From Lapidilactobacillus luobeiensis (GTDB lineage Bacteria; Bacillota; Bacilli; Lactobacillales; Lactobacillaceae), in the NCBI RefSeq assembly GCF_024345205.1, contig NZ_BROC01000001.1:155508-219507 (forward strand): DNA of 64,000 nt. The letters run 5' to 3'. Shown in pieces: positions 54,126 to 63,012 of the stretch; position 1 is the first letter of the stretch, and each line of letters starts with the position of its first letter. The notes under the pieces are model-generated. The model was given only the letters and a program-made list of their open reading frames with translations. It was not told where the DNA came from and made no database searches. The translations under genes and the position numbers were made by a program.

Positions 54126-57100
54126 TGGGAAAACGTACTGATATTGAAAAAATACTGGTTATTGGCTCGGGACCTTATGTGGTCGGCCAATCAACTGAAT
54201 TTGATTATTTAGGGACCGAAGCTGTCAATACATTAGCAGACGCCGGCTATCAAGTTGTCCTAGTCAACTCCAATCCGGCGACCAATATGACTGACCGTCA
54301 TCCCAATGTTAGTATTTACTTAGAACCGATCACCTTGAAATTTTTAACAGAGATCATTCGTAAGGAATTGCCGGACGCTATCTTAGCAACAGTCGGTGGT
54401 CAAACTACGGTCAACTTAGTCTTGGCTTTACGCCGATCAGGACTGCTGGATCAATTAGGCGTCAAGATCTTAGGGACCGACTTGAGTCGCGAAACAGCGG
54501 CGACCAGTGTGCAAAAATTCCAAACGACGATGCAGGCCCTACAATTGCCGATCTTAGCTAGCTTGATCGTTACCAAAACATCAGAATTGACTGCGGCCAG
54601 CAATCAACTGGGCTGGCCGATCATGGTCCGTCCGGTCAATTCCATTGGTGGGACTGGCGGCGGTGTCGCTGAAAGTCAGCATCAGTTACAAGAGATTTTT
54701 GAACGGGCTTTGGCCTTATCACCATTGCACCAAGTTGCTTTATGCCAAAGTGTGGTTGGCGCTAAAGAGATCGAATTTGAAGTTCTCCGCGACTCTGCCG
54801 ATCAAGTCACTGCGATCTTTAACTGCGAACAGCTTAATCCTGTTGGGATCCATTCTGGTGATTCGATCACCTTGGCGCCGATCCAAACCTTGACTGATCG
54901 TCAAGTCCAACGCCTGCGTCAAACCGCGATCATGATCGTTCGGGAATTGAAGATCGTGGGGTCTTGTAACATTCAATTTGCGGTGGCGCCAGACAGCGAT
55001 GCCTACTGGATCATGAAGGCGACGCCACGCTTAGGACGTACCAGTGCTTTTGCTGCCAAAGCATTAGGCTATCCACTGGCTAAGATCGCGACCTTGCTGA
55101 CATTAGGTTTGCGTCTTGATCAGATCGCCCATCCTTATGAGCAGGGCAGTACGGCGCTGGTCGAGCCTGCTTTTGATTACATTGCTTGTAAATTTCCTGG
55201 TTGGCCCTTTGACCGGATCACGGGTGCGGATCGAACGTTAGGCGCAGAGATGAAGGCGACTGGTGAAGTCCTGGTGTTTGAGCGGAACGTTGAGGCCGCC
55301 TTATTGAAGGGGGTTCGCTCTTTCAATTTGCGGATCGATCATCTCTGGAAACCGAATATCGCCGCCTTACCTGATGATGAACTGACCGCGCAACTGATCC
55401 ATCCGACTGATGAGGAGATTTTTTGTTTAGCAGAGGCCTTGCGCCGAGGATATAGTGTCAGCGACCTTAGTCATATCTCTAAAATCGATGCGTTTTTCAT
55501 TGCTAAGATCCAAAATATCATCGAACTTGAAAACGAATTGCGCTTGCATAAGGGGGATAGCGCCACTTTGGCTCGCGCTAAAGTCTATGGCTTTTCTGAT
55601 TTAAAGATCAGTCAATTGTGGGAGATCACGGTTCAACAGTTACGTGATTTCCGCAAAGAAGCAGCGATCGAACCAGGTTTTCAGGAACTCAATAGTTTAG
55701 CGACGACGCCGTTGATCCATTCGCAACAATATTTCATTACTTATGCCACCGAAAATGAAGTTGTTTGTTCGGATCAGCGAGAAAAAATATTGGTGATCGG
55801 CGCTGGTCCAACTAAGATCGAGCAGGGTAGTGAAGTCGATTATGAGACTGTCCGCGGGCTACTGGCGATGCGCCAGCTAGGCTATCAAACTATTTTACTG
55901 AACAATAATCCTGATGCGTATTCGACCAGTGTAGGTGTTGCTGACCGTTTATATTATGCACCGATCAACGCAGAATCAGCGCTGAATGTTGCGACCGTGG
56001 AACAGCCTAAATATATCATTACCCAATTAGGTGGGAAGTCTGCTAGTAAATTGACCGCGGCTTTACAAGCACGTGGTCTCAAAATTTTAGGTGCTCAGGC
56101 TGATGCCTTGGATCAGGTCCATCAGCCTGAGCGTTTTCGGCAGCTGTTGGCCAAATTGACTTTAAAAGGACCGCAGATTCGACAACTACTACAACCGACT
56201 GCGATTCCCGAATTAGTTCAGCAAAACGATCTCCGTTTTCCGTTACTGATCCACCCCAATCCCGAGCATTTCTTCTCACCAACAGAAGTGATCCGTAATC
56301 TCGAGGATCTACAACGTTATTTGGGTCATTTCCAACGGGATCCAGCTAATTTTCCCTTTACACTTAGAGAATTTCTTAGTGGTGATAAATACGAAGTCGA
56401 TGGCATCTTTGATGGTGATCAAGTCCTGATCACCGGGATTTTGGCCCATTTAGAACATTCAAGCCTCCATTCCGGCGAAGCGATGACCGTTACGCCAGCT
56501 CAAAACCTGAGTCCCGAAATGGCCCAACAGATCCAGACTGTCTTTAAATTGGTTGGGCAGGAACTGAACGCTCGGGGTTTTATGAATATTCGTTTTCTGG
56601 TCAAAGAGGCTCAACTATATGTGCTAGCGATCGATCTAAAAGGAAGTCGAAATCTCGCATTCATCAATAAGACAACGACTGAACCGGTGGTTGCGCTGGG
56701 CGTACAGGTTTTATTAGGCGCAAGTTTATCGGAATTAGGTTATCCCGGTGATCAGATCTTGCCAAGTCATAATTTCCACGTTAAGATCCCAGTCTATTCT
56801 TTTACCAAACTAAATAAGCGGGAAAAATTATCCCAAGTGCAAATGAAAACGACTGGGGAAGCGATCGGTAGCGACCTAACTTTCGAAAAGGCGCTTTATA
56901 AGGCACTGGAGGCCGCACGTCAACCTTTACCTGCTTACGGTCGGATCCTGTTTTCGATCGCGTCTCATGACCTGACTCAAGGTCTAGCGATCGCCAATCG
57001 TTTCAAACAGCTAGGCTATCAGATCGTTGCGACCGCAAAAACTGCCGCCGCCTTTCAGGCTGCAGGTCTGCCAACTGATTTTGTCCATAATATCGGCAAA

Positions 57101-57313
57101 AAGCAACCAGATATCGCGACCGAGATCAGTAGTGGGCGAATCCAAATGGTGATCAATACTGCTGAATGGCGCGGTCCCGTCAGTATTTCTGGCGCGCTGC
57201 TCCGTGAAGTCGCTGTGATGCACAGTGTACCCTTGATCACGACGATGGACGAGGCGAAGGCGATCCTGACCGTCCTGGAATCCCGCGCGTTCGCGATCCA
57301 ACCGCTTTCTTGA
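54125..57313 (+). CDS. carB: Carbamoyl-phosphate synthase large subunit homolog, both ATP-grasp sites degenerate
   Basis: 1062 aa, full length with both ATP-grasp halves, the oligomerisation region and the C-terminal allosteric MGS-like domain (about 930-1062). In the first half the metal-binding ExN before PR reads KAT (298-300), and an ATP-binding Arg near 129 is replaced; Gln284 and the glycine loop GGTGGG stay. In the second half the three metal ligands Gln, Glu and Asn are Arg823, Ala835 and Asp837, the PR arginine is Lys839, and the RPS...GGRAM loop reads HPN...FSP (710-719). Neither carboxyphosphate nor carbamate phosphorylation is expected. The frame is intact over 3.2 kb. Confidence 0.9.
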   Translation: MGKRTDIEKILVIGSGPYVVGQSTEFDYLGTEAVNTLADAGYQVVLVNSNPATNMTDRHPNVSIYLEPITLKFLTEIIRKELPDAILATVGGQTTVNLVLALRRSGLLDQLGVKILGTDLSRETAATSVQKFQTTMQALQLPILASLIVTKTSELTAASNQLGWPIMVRPVNSIGGTGGGVAESQHQLQEIFERALALSPLHQVALCQSVVGAKEIEFEVLRDSADQVTAIFNCEQLNPVGIHSGDSITLAPIQTLTDRQVQRLRQTAIMIVRELKIVGSCNIQFAVAPDSDAYWIMKATPRLGRTSAFAAKALGYPLAKIATLLTLGLRLDQIAHPYEQGSTALVEPAFDYIACKFPGWPFDRITGADRTLGAEMKATGEVLVFERNVEAALLKGVRSFNLRIDHLWKPNIAALPDDELTAQLIHPTDEEIFCLAEALRRGYSVSDLSHISKIDAFFIAKIQNIIELENELRLHKGDSATLARAKVYGFSDLKISQLWEITVQQLRDFRKEAAIEPGFQELNSLATTPLIHSQQYFITYATENEVVCSDQREKILVIGAGPTKIEQGSEVDYETVRGLLAMRQLGYQTILLNNNPDAYSTSVGVADRLYYAPINAESALNVATVEQPKYIITQLGGKSASKLTAALQARGLKILGAQADALDQVHQPERFRQLLAKLTLKGPQIRQLLQPTAIPELVQQNDLRFPLLIHPNPEHFFSPTEVIRNLEDLQRYLGHFQRDPANFPFTLREFLSGDKYEVDGIFDGDQVLITGILAHLEHSSLHSGEAMTVTPAQNLSPEMAQQIQTVFKLVGQELNARGFMNIRFLVKEAQLYVLAIDLKGSRNLAFINKTTTEPVVALGVQVLLGASLSELGYPGDQILPSHNFHVKIPVYSFTKLNKREKLSQVQMKTTGEAIGSDLTFEKALYKALEAARQPLPAYGRILFSIASHDLTQGLAIANRFKQLGYQIVATAKTAAAFQAAGLPTDFVHNIGKKQPDIATEISSGRIQMVINTAEWRGPVSISGALLREVAVMHSVPLITTMDEAKAILTVLESRAFAIQPLS

Positions 57314-57407
57314 ATCAAGACTGGTCCTACGGGATTGAATCGATCGTCTCTTTAACCACACTATTTCCCTGAGCACCACGCCATTGACCCAGAAAAATTT
57401 TAGATCC

Positions 57408-57476
57408 AAAAAAACGTTCGCTCCACGACTGCCCTTGATCAATGGATCAGAGGGCAGTTGGCGCGAACGTTTTTTA
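57408..57476. terminator. Strong terminator after carB, bidirectional
   Basis: AAAAAACGTTCGC pairs with GCGAACGTTTTTT; inner ACTGCCCT pairs with AGGGCAGT. It can also serve the converging rqcH gene. Confidence 0.9.
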
Positions 57477-57536
57477 TATGTTATAGCTGAAAGCTTGATC
57501 GATCAAATAGGTCCGTAGATTTCTTCAACCTAGCGA

Positions 57537-59276
57537 TCAGGACTTGACCGGCGCTATTGGCTTCTGGCGCAAACGCGTGACCAGTTCAAGTTCTGGGGTC
57601 ACATAAAGCGTATGTTGACCCGTATAGATCACGAAGCCAGGCTTGGCCCCATTGGGTTTTTTGATTGCCTTGACCGGAACATAATCCACCGGAACTTGGC
57701 TTGATTGCCGGGCCTTGGAGAAATAAGCAGCCAACATGGCGGCCTCTTTGATCGTCGCTTCGCTAGGTGCGGGATCAGTGATGATCACATGCGAACCGGG
57801 AATATTTTTAGTATGGAGCCAAAGATCAGTCTTCTTAGCCGTTTTTAGGGTCAGTTGATCATTTTGTAGGTTGTTCTTCCCAACTAAGATCTCAGTTCCA
57901 TCACTGGCATAGAAACGCTCCGCTGGATTGACTTTGACCCGTTGCTTTTTCCGTTTTTGATTAGGTCGGAGTACGCCTTGTTGCTCCAATTCATATTGAA
58001 TATCAGCAAGATCCTTAGGGTCACCAACGCCGACTTGTGCTTCCACACCTAGCAAATAATCCAATTCAGTTTGTGTCTCTTCTAGCTGTTGCTTGACCAC
58101 CACCAAAGCTGTCTTGGCCTTTTGATAACGAGTAAAATATTTCTGCGCATTCTTGGAAGGCGAAAGTTCTGGCGCTAGTTTGATCACTAAGGGTTGCCCT
58201 TCTTCGTAATAATTAGGTAGGGTCACGGATTTCGCATGCTCCGGCACTTGATTCAGATAGGTCGTTAGAATTTCACCCTTGATCCGATCGATATCAGCAT
58301 TTTCAGCATGATCCAGCGTTTGTTGTAGCTTTTTGACTTTTTTCCGATTCCGTTTGATCACCGTGCTCAGGCGTTGCAACATATTACTAGCCAATTGGTG
58401 TTTGCGATCTGTTTCAGCCTTTTGCCCATAAAATTGATCCAGCATCACACTCAGATCCGCAAAATCACTTTGCTGTTCGGTCATAACTTGATAGGGCACA
58501 GCGCTGAATTGCAATTGACCATTGAATCGGCCGATCGTCGCTTGCTGTTGAGAAAAGTGTTGCCAAAAGTCAAGTGTTGTCGTTTGTAAACTGGCAACAT
58601 CTAAACAGCGCTTGGTCTGTAAAGCCAATTCAGCGGCGCTGTCTTTGCCCAGCCCTTGAAAAGTCCGTTGCCAAACTTGTTCTGGCTTTGTTTTGAGGTC
58701 ACGTAATGCTAATAAAAGTCGTTCCCAATCAGCTGAGGTCAGGGCCGACTTTCCAAAAGGATCAAAGCCATTCTGCAACTCTGGTTGAACATACTGCGCG
58801 CCAGGCATCAGTAGACGAAAGCGGTTCTGGTCGGGCGACACATGTTTGATCAAATCAATGATCCGACCAGTCGCACTGTCGACCAACAAAATATTGCTAT
58901 GCCGACCCATGATCTCAGCGATCAAAAGCAGGTCCTCTTGGTCACCAAGTTCGTTACGCGAACGAAGTCGTAGCCGCAAGATCCGATCATTGGCTACCTG
59001 TTCCACACCAACGACGGTGGCATTCTCCAAATATTTTCGTAAAGTCATCACAAAATTGGGTGGTGTTTTGGGATTGGCATAAGGGATCCGAGTGATCTGG
59101 GCCCGTGCTAAAGTCGGATTGACTGAAAGCAGTAGGGGGAAATTCTGACGCTGATTGCGAACGACCACGATCACATCCTGGGGGTAAGGCTGTTGTAATT
59201 TGACAACACGACCACCAACAAGCTCATCTGTCAATTCGGCTGTCATAGCGTGTAGAAAAATACCATCAAATGACAT
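57537..59276 (-). CDS. rqcH: Ribosome quality control protein RqcH (NFACT/FbpA family)
   Basis: 579 aa. NFACT-N domain with SFDGIFLHAMTAEL and HSNILLVD, a long coiled-coil middle (about 280-420), and the NFACT-R domain (FYASDGTEILVGKNNLQND, described in part, and DLWLHTKNIPGSHVII). Bacterial RqcH binds stalled 50S subunits and adds C-terminal alanine tails. Older annotations call it fibronectin-binding protein. AAAGGAATG precedes the ATG. Divergent from marR. Confidence 0.92.
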   Translation of the reverse strand: MSFDGIFLHAMTAELTDELVGGRVVKLQQPYPQDVIVVVRNQRQNFPLLLSVNPTLARAQITRIPYANPKTPPNFVMTLRKYLENATVVGVEQVANDRILRLRLRSRNELGDQEDLLLIAEIMGRHSNILLVDSATGRIIDLIKHVSPDQNRFRLLMPGAQYVQPELQNGFDPFGKSALTSADWERLLLALRDLKTKPEQVWQRTFQGLGKDSAAELALQTKRCLDVASLQTTTLDFWQHFSQQQATIGRFNGQLQFSAVPYQVMTEQQSDFADLSVMLDQFYGQKAETDRKHQLASNMLQRLSTVIKRNRKKVKKLQQTLDHAENADIDRIKGEILTTYLNQVPEHAKSVTLPNYYEEGQPLVIKLAPELSPSKNAQKYFTRYQKAKTALVVVKQQLEETQTELDYLLGVEAQVGVGDPKDLADIQYELEQQGVLRPNQKRKKQRVKVNPAERFYASDGTEILVGKNNLQNDQLTLKTAKKTDLWLHTKNIPGSHVIITDPAPSEATIKEAAMLAAYFSKARQSSQVPVDYVPVKAIKKPNGAKPGFVIYTGQHTLYVTPELELVTRLRQKPIAPVKS

Positions 59277-59316
59277 AAAATCATTCCTTTCATTGGTAAT
59301 TCAAGGTTAAAAATAT

Positions 59317-59352
59317 TTGTTGTACGATACATTGTTTTTGTTGTATAATACA
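59317..59352 (+). promoter_or_regulatory. marR promoter with two overlapping operator-like repeats
   Basis: TTGTTGTACGATACA (59317-59331) and TTGTTGTATAATACA (59338-59352) are direct copies 21 bp apart, two helix turns; each holds a TGTA...TACA palindrome. The -35 TTGTAC (59320-59325) and -10 TATAAT (59344-59349), 18 bp apart, lie inside them. A bound MarR dimer pair would block the promoter, so autoregulation is likely. Confidence 0.75.
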
Positions 59353-59385
59353 AATATCATTTATTTGGAGGTGACTTGAGCGCTT

Positions 59386-59811
59386 ATGGAAGACTTGACC
59401 ACAGTTTTAGTGGACTTAGCCCAGCAAATTCGATTGATCGAACAACAGCTCAGCGAACAGCTGGATCTACCTATTTCGCAGATCCGCTTATTGCTGAATC
59501 TCGCCGAGCAACCCACCAGTATGACTCAACTGAAACAATCGCTCGTTCTAGATAACTCTACCTTGAGCCGGCAACTGGCGACCTTAACAGATAAAAAGCT
59601 CATTCAAGTTGAACCGCAGCCAGACAAACGCCAACGTCAATATATTTTGACCGCGACTGGCAGTCACTTGCAACACACGATCGAGACCCAGCTACACGAT
59701 CTCGAACAATTCTTGATCGGAAATTGGGGCCCAGATGAGATCCGCTTGCTGACTACCTTATTGAATCGTTTATTACGGAGCACTGATAAATTACAATTAA
59801 AAGTGCGATAA
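59386..59811 (+). CDS. MarR-family transcriptional regulator
   Basis: 141 aa. Winged-helix layout: LDLPISQIRLLLNLAEQP (helices 2 and 3), LKQSLVLDNSTLSRQLATL (recognition helix region), KLIQVEPQPDKRQRQYILTA (wing), and a C-terminal dimer helix. GGAGGTGA is 11 bases before the ATG. It is alone in its transcript; candidate targets are itself, rqcH, or the fatty-acid genes downstream. No ligand can be read from the sequence. Confidence 0.9.
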   Translation: MEDLTTVLVDLAQQIRLIEQQLSEQLDLPISQIRLLLNLAEQPTSMTQLKQSLVLDNSTLSRQLATLTDKKLIQVEPQPDKRQRQYILTATGSHLQHTIETQLHDLEQFLIGNWGPDEIRLLTTLLNRLLRSTDKLQLKVR

Positions 59812-59986
59812 GCATTAAGTGGCCAGCTCAGGAACAGACTGTTCTATTTTACCATAATCTGGATCATTGGTGGGTTTTACTCACGAGATCAGCTTGCAAT
59901 CATCGGCTAAAGCTGCTGAAATCGAGTTGATCTCACTGCACAAGACTAATACTTGTCAATGAGCAAGTAAATTTAGGAGGGGTCTT

Positions 59987-60850
59987 TTGAAAATTGCGAT
60001 CGTGACGGATAGTTCAGCTTATTTGACTGCTGCTGAATGCCAACGCTATTCAATCACTGTGGTGCCGATCCCCTTTATCATGGACGATCAAGTTTATCGC
60101 GAAGGTATTGATCTGGAGACAACGGCCTTTTATGAGAAATTACGAGTGGCCGCGACGTTACCAAGCACTTCCCAGCCACCATTAGGCGATATGTTACGAA
60201 CTTATGAAAATATCGCTAATGCAGGCTATGATGTGGTTTTATCGATTCATTTGGCGAGCACGATCTCCGGTTTCTACCACACTTTACAATCAGTAACACC
60301 GAAAGTAACGGGGCTGAAGGTCGTTCCCTATGATTCAGGGATCACGGTTCGATTATTAGGTTATTTGGTGATCGCCGCCGCTCGTTTGGCCGAACAAGGT
60401 GCCGATCTAGCAACGATCATCAGTGAACTAGATCGCTTGCGCGGCCAGATCAATGAAGTCTTTATCGTCAATGATCTCAAAAATCTTGCTCGTGGCGGTC
60501 GTTTATCCAATATGTCTGCAGCTTTAGGTAGCATGCTGAAGATCAAACCGCTTTTGACGTTTGATCAACAGACGAATAAGATCGTGCTTTTTGAAAAAGT
60601 CCGTTCACTTAAACGTGCCTATCAGCATGCTGAAAAAATCTTTGCTGATGATTTAGCGCACAGTCCGATCCCACTGAGACTCTTGATCATCCATGCCAAT
60701 GACCCTGATGCGGCCTTAGCTTGGCAGAAAAAACTCCAAGGCCAGTTCCCCGATGTGGTGACGGAGGTCACTTACTTCGGACCAGTGATCGGGACGCATC
60801 TCGGAGAAAAAGCGATCGCACTTGGCTGGATGCCGGATATTTTTGTTTAA
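59987..60850 (+). CDS. degV: DegV family fatty-acid-binding protein
   Basis: 287 aa from TTG 59987 with AGGAGGGG upstream. IVTDSSAYLT, STSQPPLGDML, NDLKNLARGGRLSNM and PVIGTHLGEKAI are the family landmarks. Paralog of the gene at 46051. Its neighbour downstream is oleate hydratase, another enzyme of free fatty acids, so a shared role in handling exogenous fatty acids is plausible but unproven. Confidence 0.9.
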   Translation: MKIAIVTDSSAYLTAAECQRYSITVVPIPFIMDDQVYREGIDLETTAFYEKLRVAATLPSTSQPPLGDMLRTYENIANAGYDVVLSIHLASTISGFYHTLQSVTPKVTGLKVVPYDSGITVRLLGYLVIAAARLAEQGADLATIISELDRLRGQINEVFIVNDLKNLARGGRLSNMSAALGSMLKIKPLLTFDQQTNKIVLFEKVRSLKRAYQHAEKIFADDLAHSPIPLRLLIIHANDPDAALAWQKKLQGQFPDVVTEVTYFGPVIGTHLGEKAIALGWMPDIFV

Positions 60851-61169
60851 CTAGTCGACTGATTGCTTCATTACGATGTTTTTTACTGCGTCTGTCCATC
60901 CGCTTTTTGAGTAGGGTGCTGCTATTTTTTGATTTTACCGGCAAAACATGATGGTCTAACTTACTGAGTAACATTGAAATCGGCAAAGCCGGCCTAAGGC
61001 GTTGGGACAAGTCGGCTAGCCGAGTTTTCAATACTTTTTTATCCTTGCTTTTACTTAGACACTTTAGCGAATGTGTCAAAAAATGCGACACTTTTCGAAG
61101 TTTGTCTAATGGTTTTTTGGCGCAAACGTTTTATAATGGGCCTGTAAAAGTAAACAAGGAGTGATAGTT
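60851..61169 (+). promoter_or_regulatory. Upstream region of the oleate hydratase gene with alternating GACAC/GTGTC half-sites
   Basis: No gene is seen. TATAAT at 61132-61137 is a likely -10, without a clear -35. GACAC (61058-61062), GTGTC (61073-61077) and GACAC (61087-61091) alternate in orientation with 14-15 bp steps, as for a dimeric repressor or activator. The AAGGAG box at 61156-61161 precedes the ATG at 61170. Confidence 0.5.
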
Positions 61170-62861
61170 ATGACCCGTAAAGCTTATATGATCGGTACAG
61201 GTATTGGTAACTTAGCAGCAGGTCTTTATTTGATTCGTGATGGTCACTGGCAAGGAAAACAAATCACCATGTATGGTTTGGAAACCCACGGTGCCAACGA
61301 TGGCGCTAAAGTCAGCGATTACGAACACGAATATAGTAATCAAGCATTAGGTAACAACAAGGGTTATTTGGCGAAAGGTGGCCGGATGCTCAACGAAGAA
61401 ACTTACGAGAACCTTTGGGATCTGTTAGGTTCCGTTCCTTCCGAAGATCATCCTGGCTGGAGCGTCACTGACGACATCCTTAACTTCGACCATGATCATC
61501 CAACCCATGATGTCGGCCGATTGATGGATAAAACTGAAGGATTGCGGATCAACGGCGGTAAGAACGATTATCGCCACATGCAATTCAATAACCGCGACCG
61601 CGAACTTTTGACCAAATTGATGATGTTGCCTGAATCCAAGGAACCAGAATTGAACAACATCAGTATTGAGGAATGGTTCTCTAAGAGCCCGCATATGTTC
61701 ACGACGAATTTCTGGTACATGTGGGAAACCACCTTCGCGTTCAAGCGGCAAAGCGCGGCGATGGAGCTGCGGCGTTACATGAACCGGATGATCCTTGAAT
61801 TCAGCCGGATCAACACGTTGGAAGGGGTCACGCGTTCTCCATACAACCAATATGAAAGTATTATTTTGCCAATGCGCCACTTCCTAGAAAAGCAAGGCGT
61901 GACGTTCGTTAACAATTGCAAGATCACAGAATTATTGTTCGCCGACACGCCACTACGCGATGATATCATCGTTGAAGGTTTACGCTACGAACGTGTCGAT
62001 CAACCTAAGGACGCCAAAGACGCTCGCGGGATCATCAAAGTTGATCCTGACGATTTCGTCTTTGACACCAATGGCTCGATCACTGACAGTAGCTCGATCG
62101 GTGACATGGATACCCCGGCGAAAGAAAATATGGAATACGCCGCTTCCGCGCAATTATGGAAACAGGCCGCTAACCATTTCTATCAATTAGGTCAACCTGA
62201 TAAATTCTTCGGTGATCGGGAACAATCTGAATGGACCAGTTTCACAGTCACGACCAACAATCATTACCTGTTGAATGAAATCTGCCGGATCACCCAGCAA
62301 CAACCAGGGAACGCGCTGAATACTTTCATTGACAGCAATGAGTTATTGTCGATCGTTGTCCACCATCAACCTCACTTCCATGCCCAAAAAGAAAACGAAA
62401 CCGTCTTCTGGGGTTACAGTTTGTACCCACGCCAAGTCGGCGATTATGTAGACAAACCATTCATGGAAATGACCGGTCGGGAAATGTTGGAAGAGTTCAT
62501 TGGCCAACTGGCCGCGATCGATCCAAGCCGCGACAACATCCGCAACCATATGGATGAGATCATGGCTAGCATCGTCAACGTGATCCCCGCACACATGCCA
62601 TATGCCAGCGCCTTATTCAATCAGCGCGCTGTTGGCGACCGGCCAGCAGTCGTGCCAAAGGGATCCAAGAACTTGGCTTTCATCAGTCAATTCGTGGAAA
62701 TGCCATTTGACATGGTCTTCACCGAACAATATTCCTTCCGGGCTGCTCAAGTCGCGGTTTACCACTTCTTAGGCATTCCTGACAGTCAATTAACGAAACT
62801 CCATCACTATGAAAAGAACGCCAAGGTAATGGCGCGCGCGACGCGGACGATGTTCCGTTAA
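61170..62861 (+). CDS. ohyA: Oleate hydratase (MCRA family)
   Basis: 563 aa from ATG 61170; the GTG at 61161 overlaps the AAGGAG site. FAD-dependent hydratase adding water to the cis-9 double bond of unsaturated fatty acids to give 10-hydroxy acids. GTGIGNLAAGLYLIRDG (9-25) binds FAD, GGRMLNEETYENLWDL holds the active-site Glu region, and RRYMNRMILEFSRINTLEGV is typical of the family. Older annotations call it myosin-cross-reactive antigen. It detoxifies host or food fatty acids. The codon style is slightly more biased to strong codons than in its neighbours, suggesting high expression. Confidence 0.95.
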   Translation: MTRKAYMIGTGIGNLAAGLYLIRDGHWQGKQITMYGLETHGANDGAKVSDYEHEYSNQALGNNKGYLAKGGRMLNEETYENLWDLLGSVPSEDHPGWSVTDDILNFDHDHPTHDVGRLMDKTEGLRINGGKNDYRHMQFNNRDRELLTKLMMLPESKEPELNNISIEEWFSKSPHMFTTNFWYMWETTFAFKRQSAAMELRRYMNRMILEFSRINTLEGVTRSPYNQYESIILPMRHFLEKQGVTFVNNCKITELLFADTPLRDDIIVEGLRYERVDQPKDAKDARGIIKVDPDDFVFDTNGSITDSSSIGDMDTPAKENMEYAASAQLWKQAANHFYQLGQPDKFFGDREQSEWTSFTVTTNNHYLLNEICRITQQQPGNALNTFIDSNELLSIVVHHQPHFHAQKENETVFWGYSLYPRQVGDYVDKPFMEMTGREMLEEFIGQLAAIDPSRDNIRNHMDEIMASIVNVIPAHMPYASALFNQRAVGDRPAVVPKGSKNLAFISQFVEMPFDMVFTEQYSFRAAQVAVYHFLGIPDSQLTKLHHYEKNAKVMARATRTMFR

Positions 62862-62865
62862 AACT

Positions 62866-62955
62866 CACGCGCTTCGTACGCATATCCAACGCAACTTGCC
62901 TAACATCCTTCCTGCGCTAGTCTAATTGCGTGTTGTTATGCGCGGCTCTGACAGT
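62866..62955. repeat. Possible decayed copy of the palindromic repeat family
   Basis: The part CGCTAGTCTAATTGCG with ATGCGCGGCTCTGAC resembles the right arm of the 30.8- and 37.3-kb units, and the left side is partly complementary to it. The GGAAGC/GCTTCC centre is missing. As with the other copies it begins a few bases after a stop codon. Confidence 0.35.
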
Positions 62956-62960
62956 TCACT

Positions 62961-63008
62961 GATCCAGATCATTTAACCTGTTGAGGTTGATGATCTGGAT
63001 TTTTTTTG
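62961..63008 (+). terminator. Terminator downstream of ohyA
   Basis: ATCCAGATCAT (62962-62972) pairs with ATGATCTGGAT (62990-63000), with inner AACC/GGTT, followed by at least seven T. Confidence 0.9.
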
Positions 63009-63012
63009 TTGC

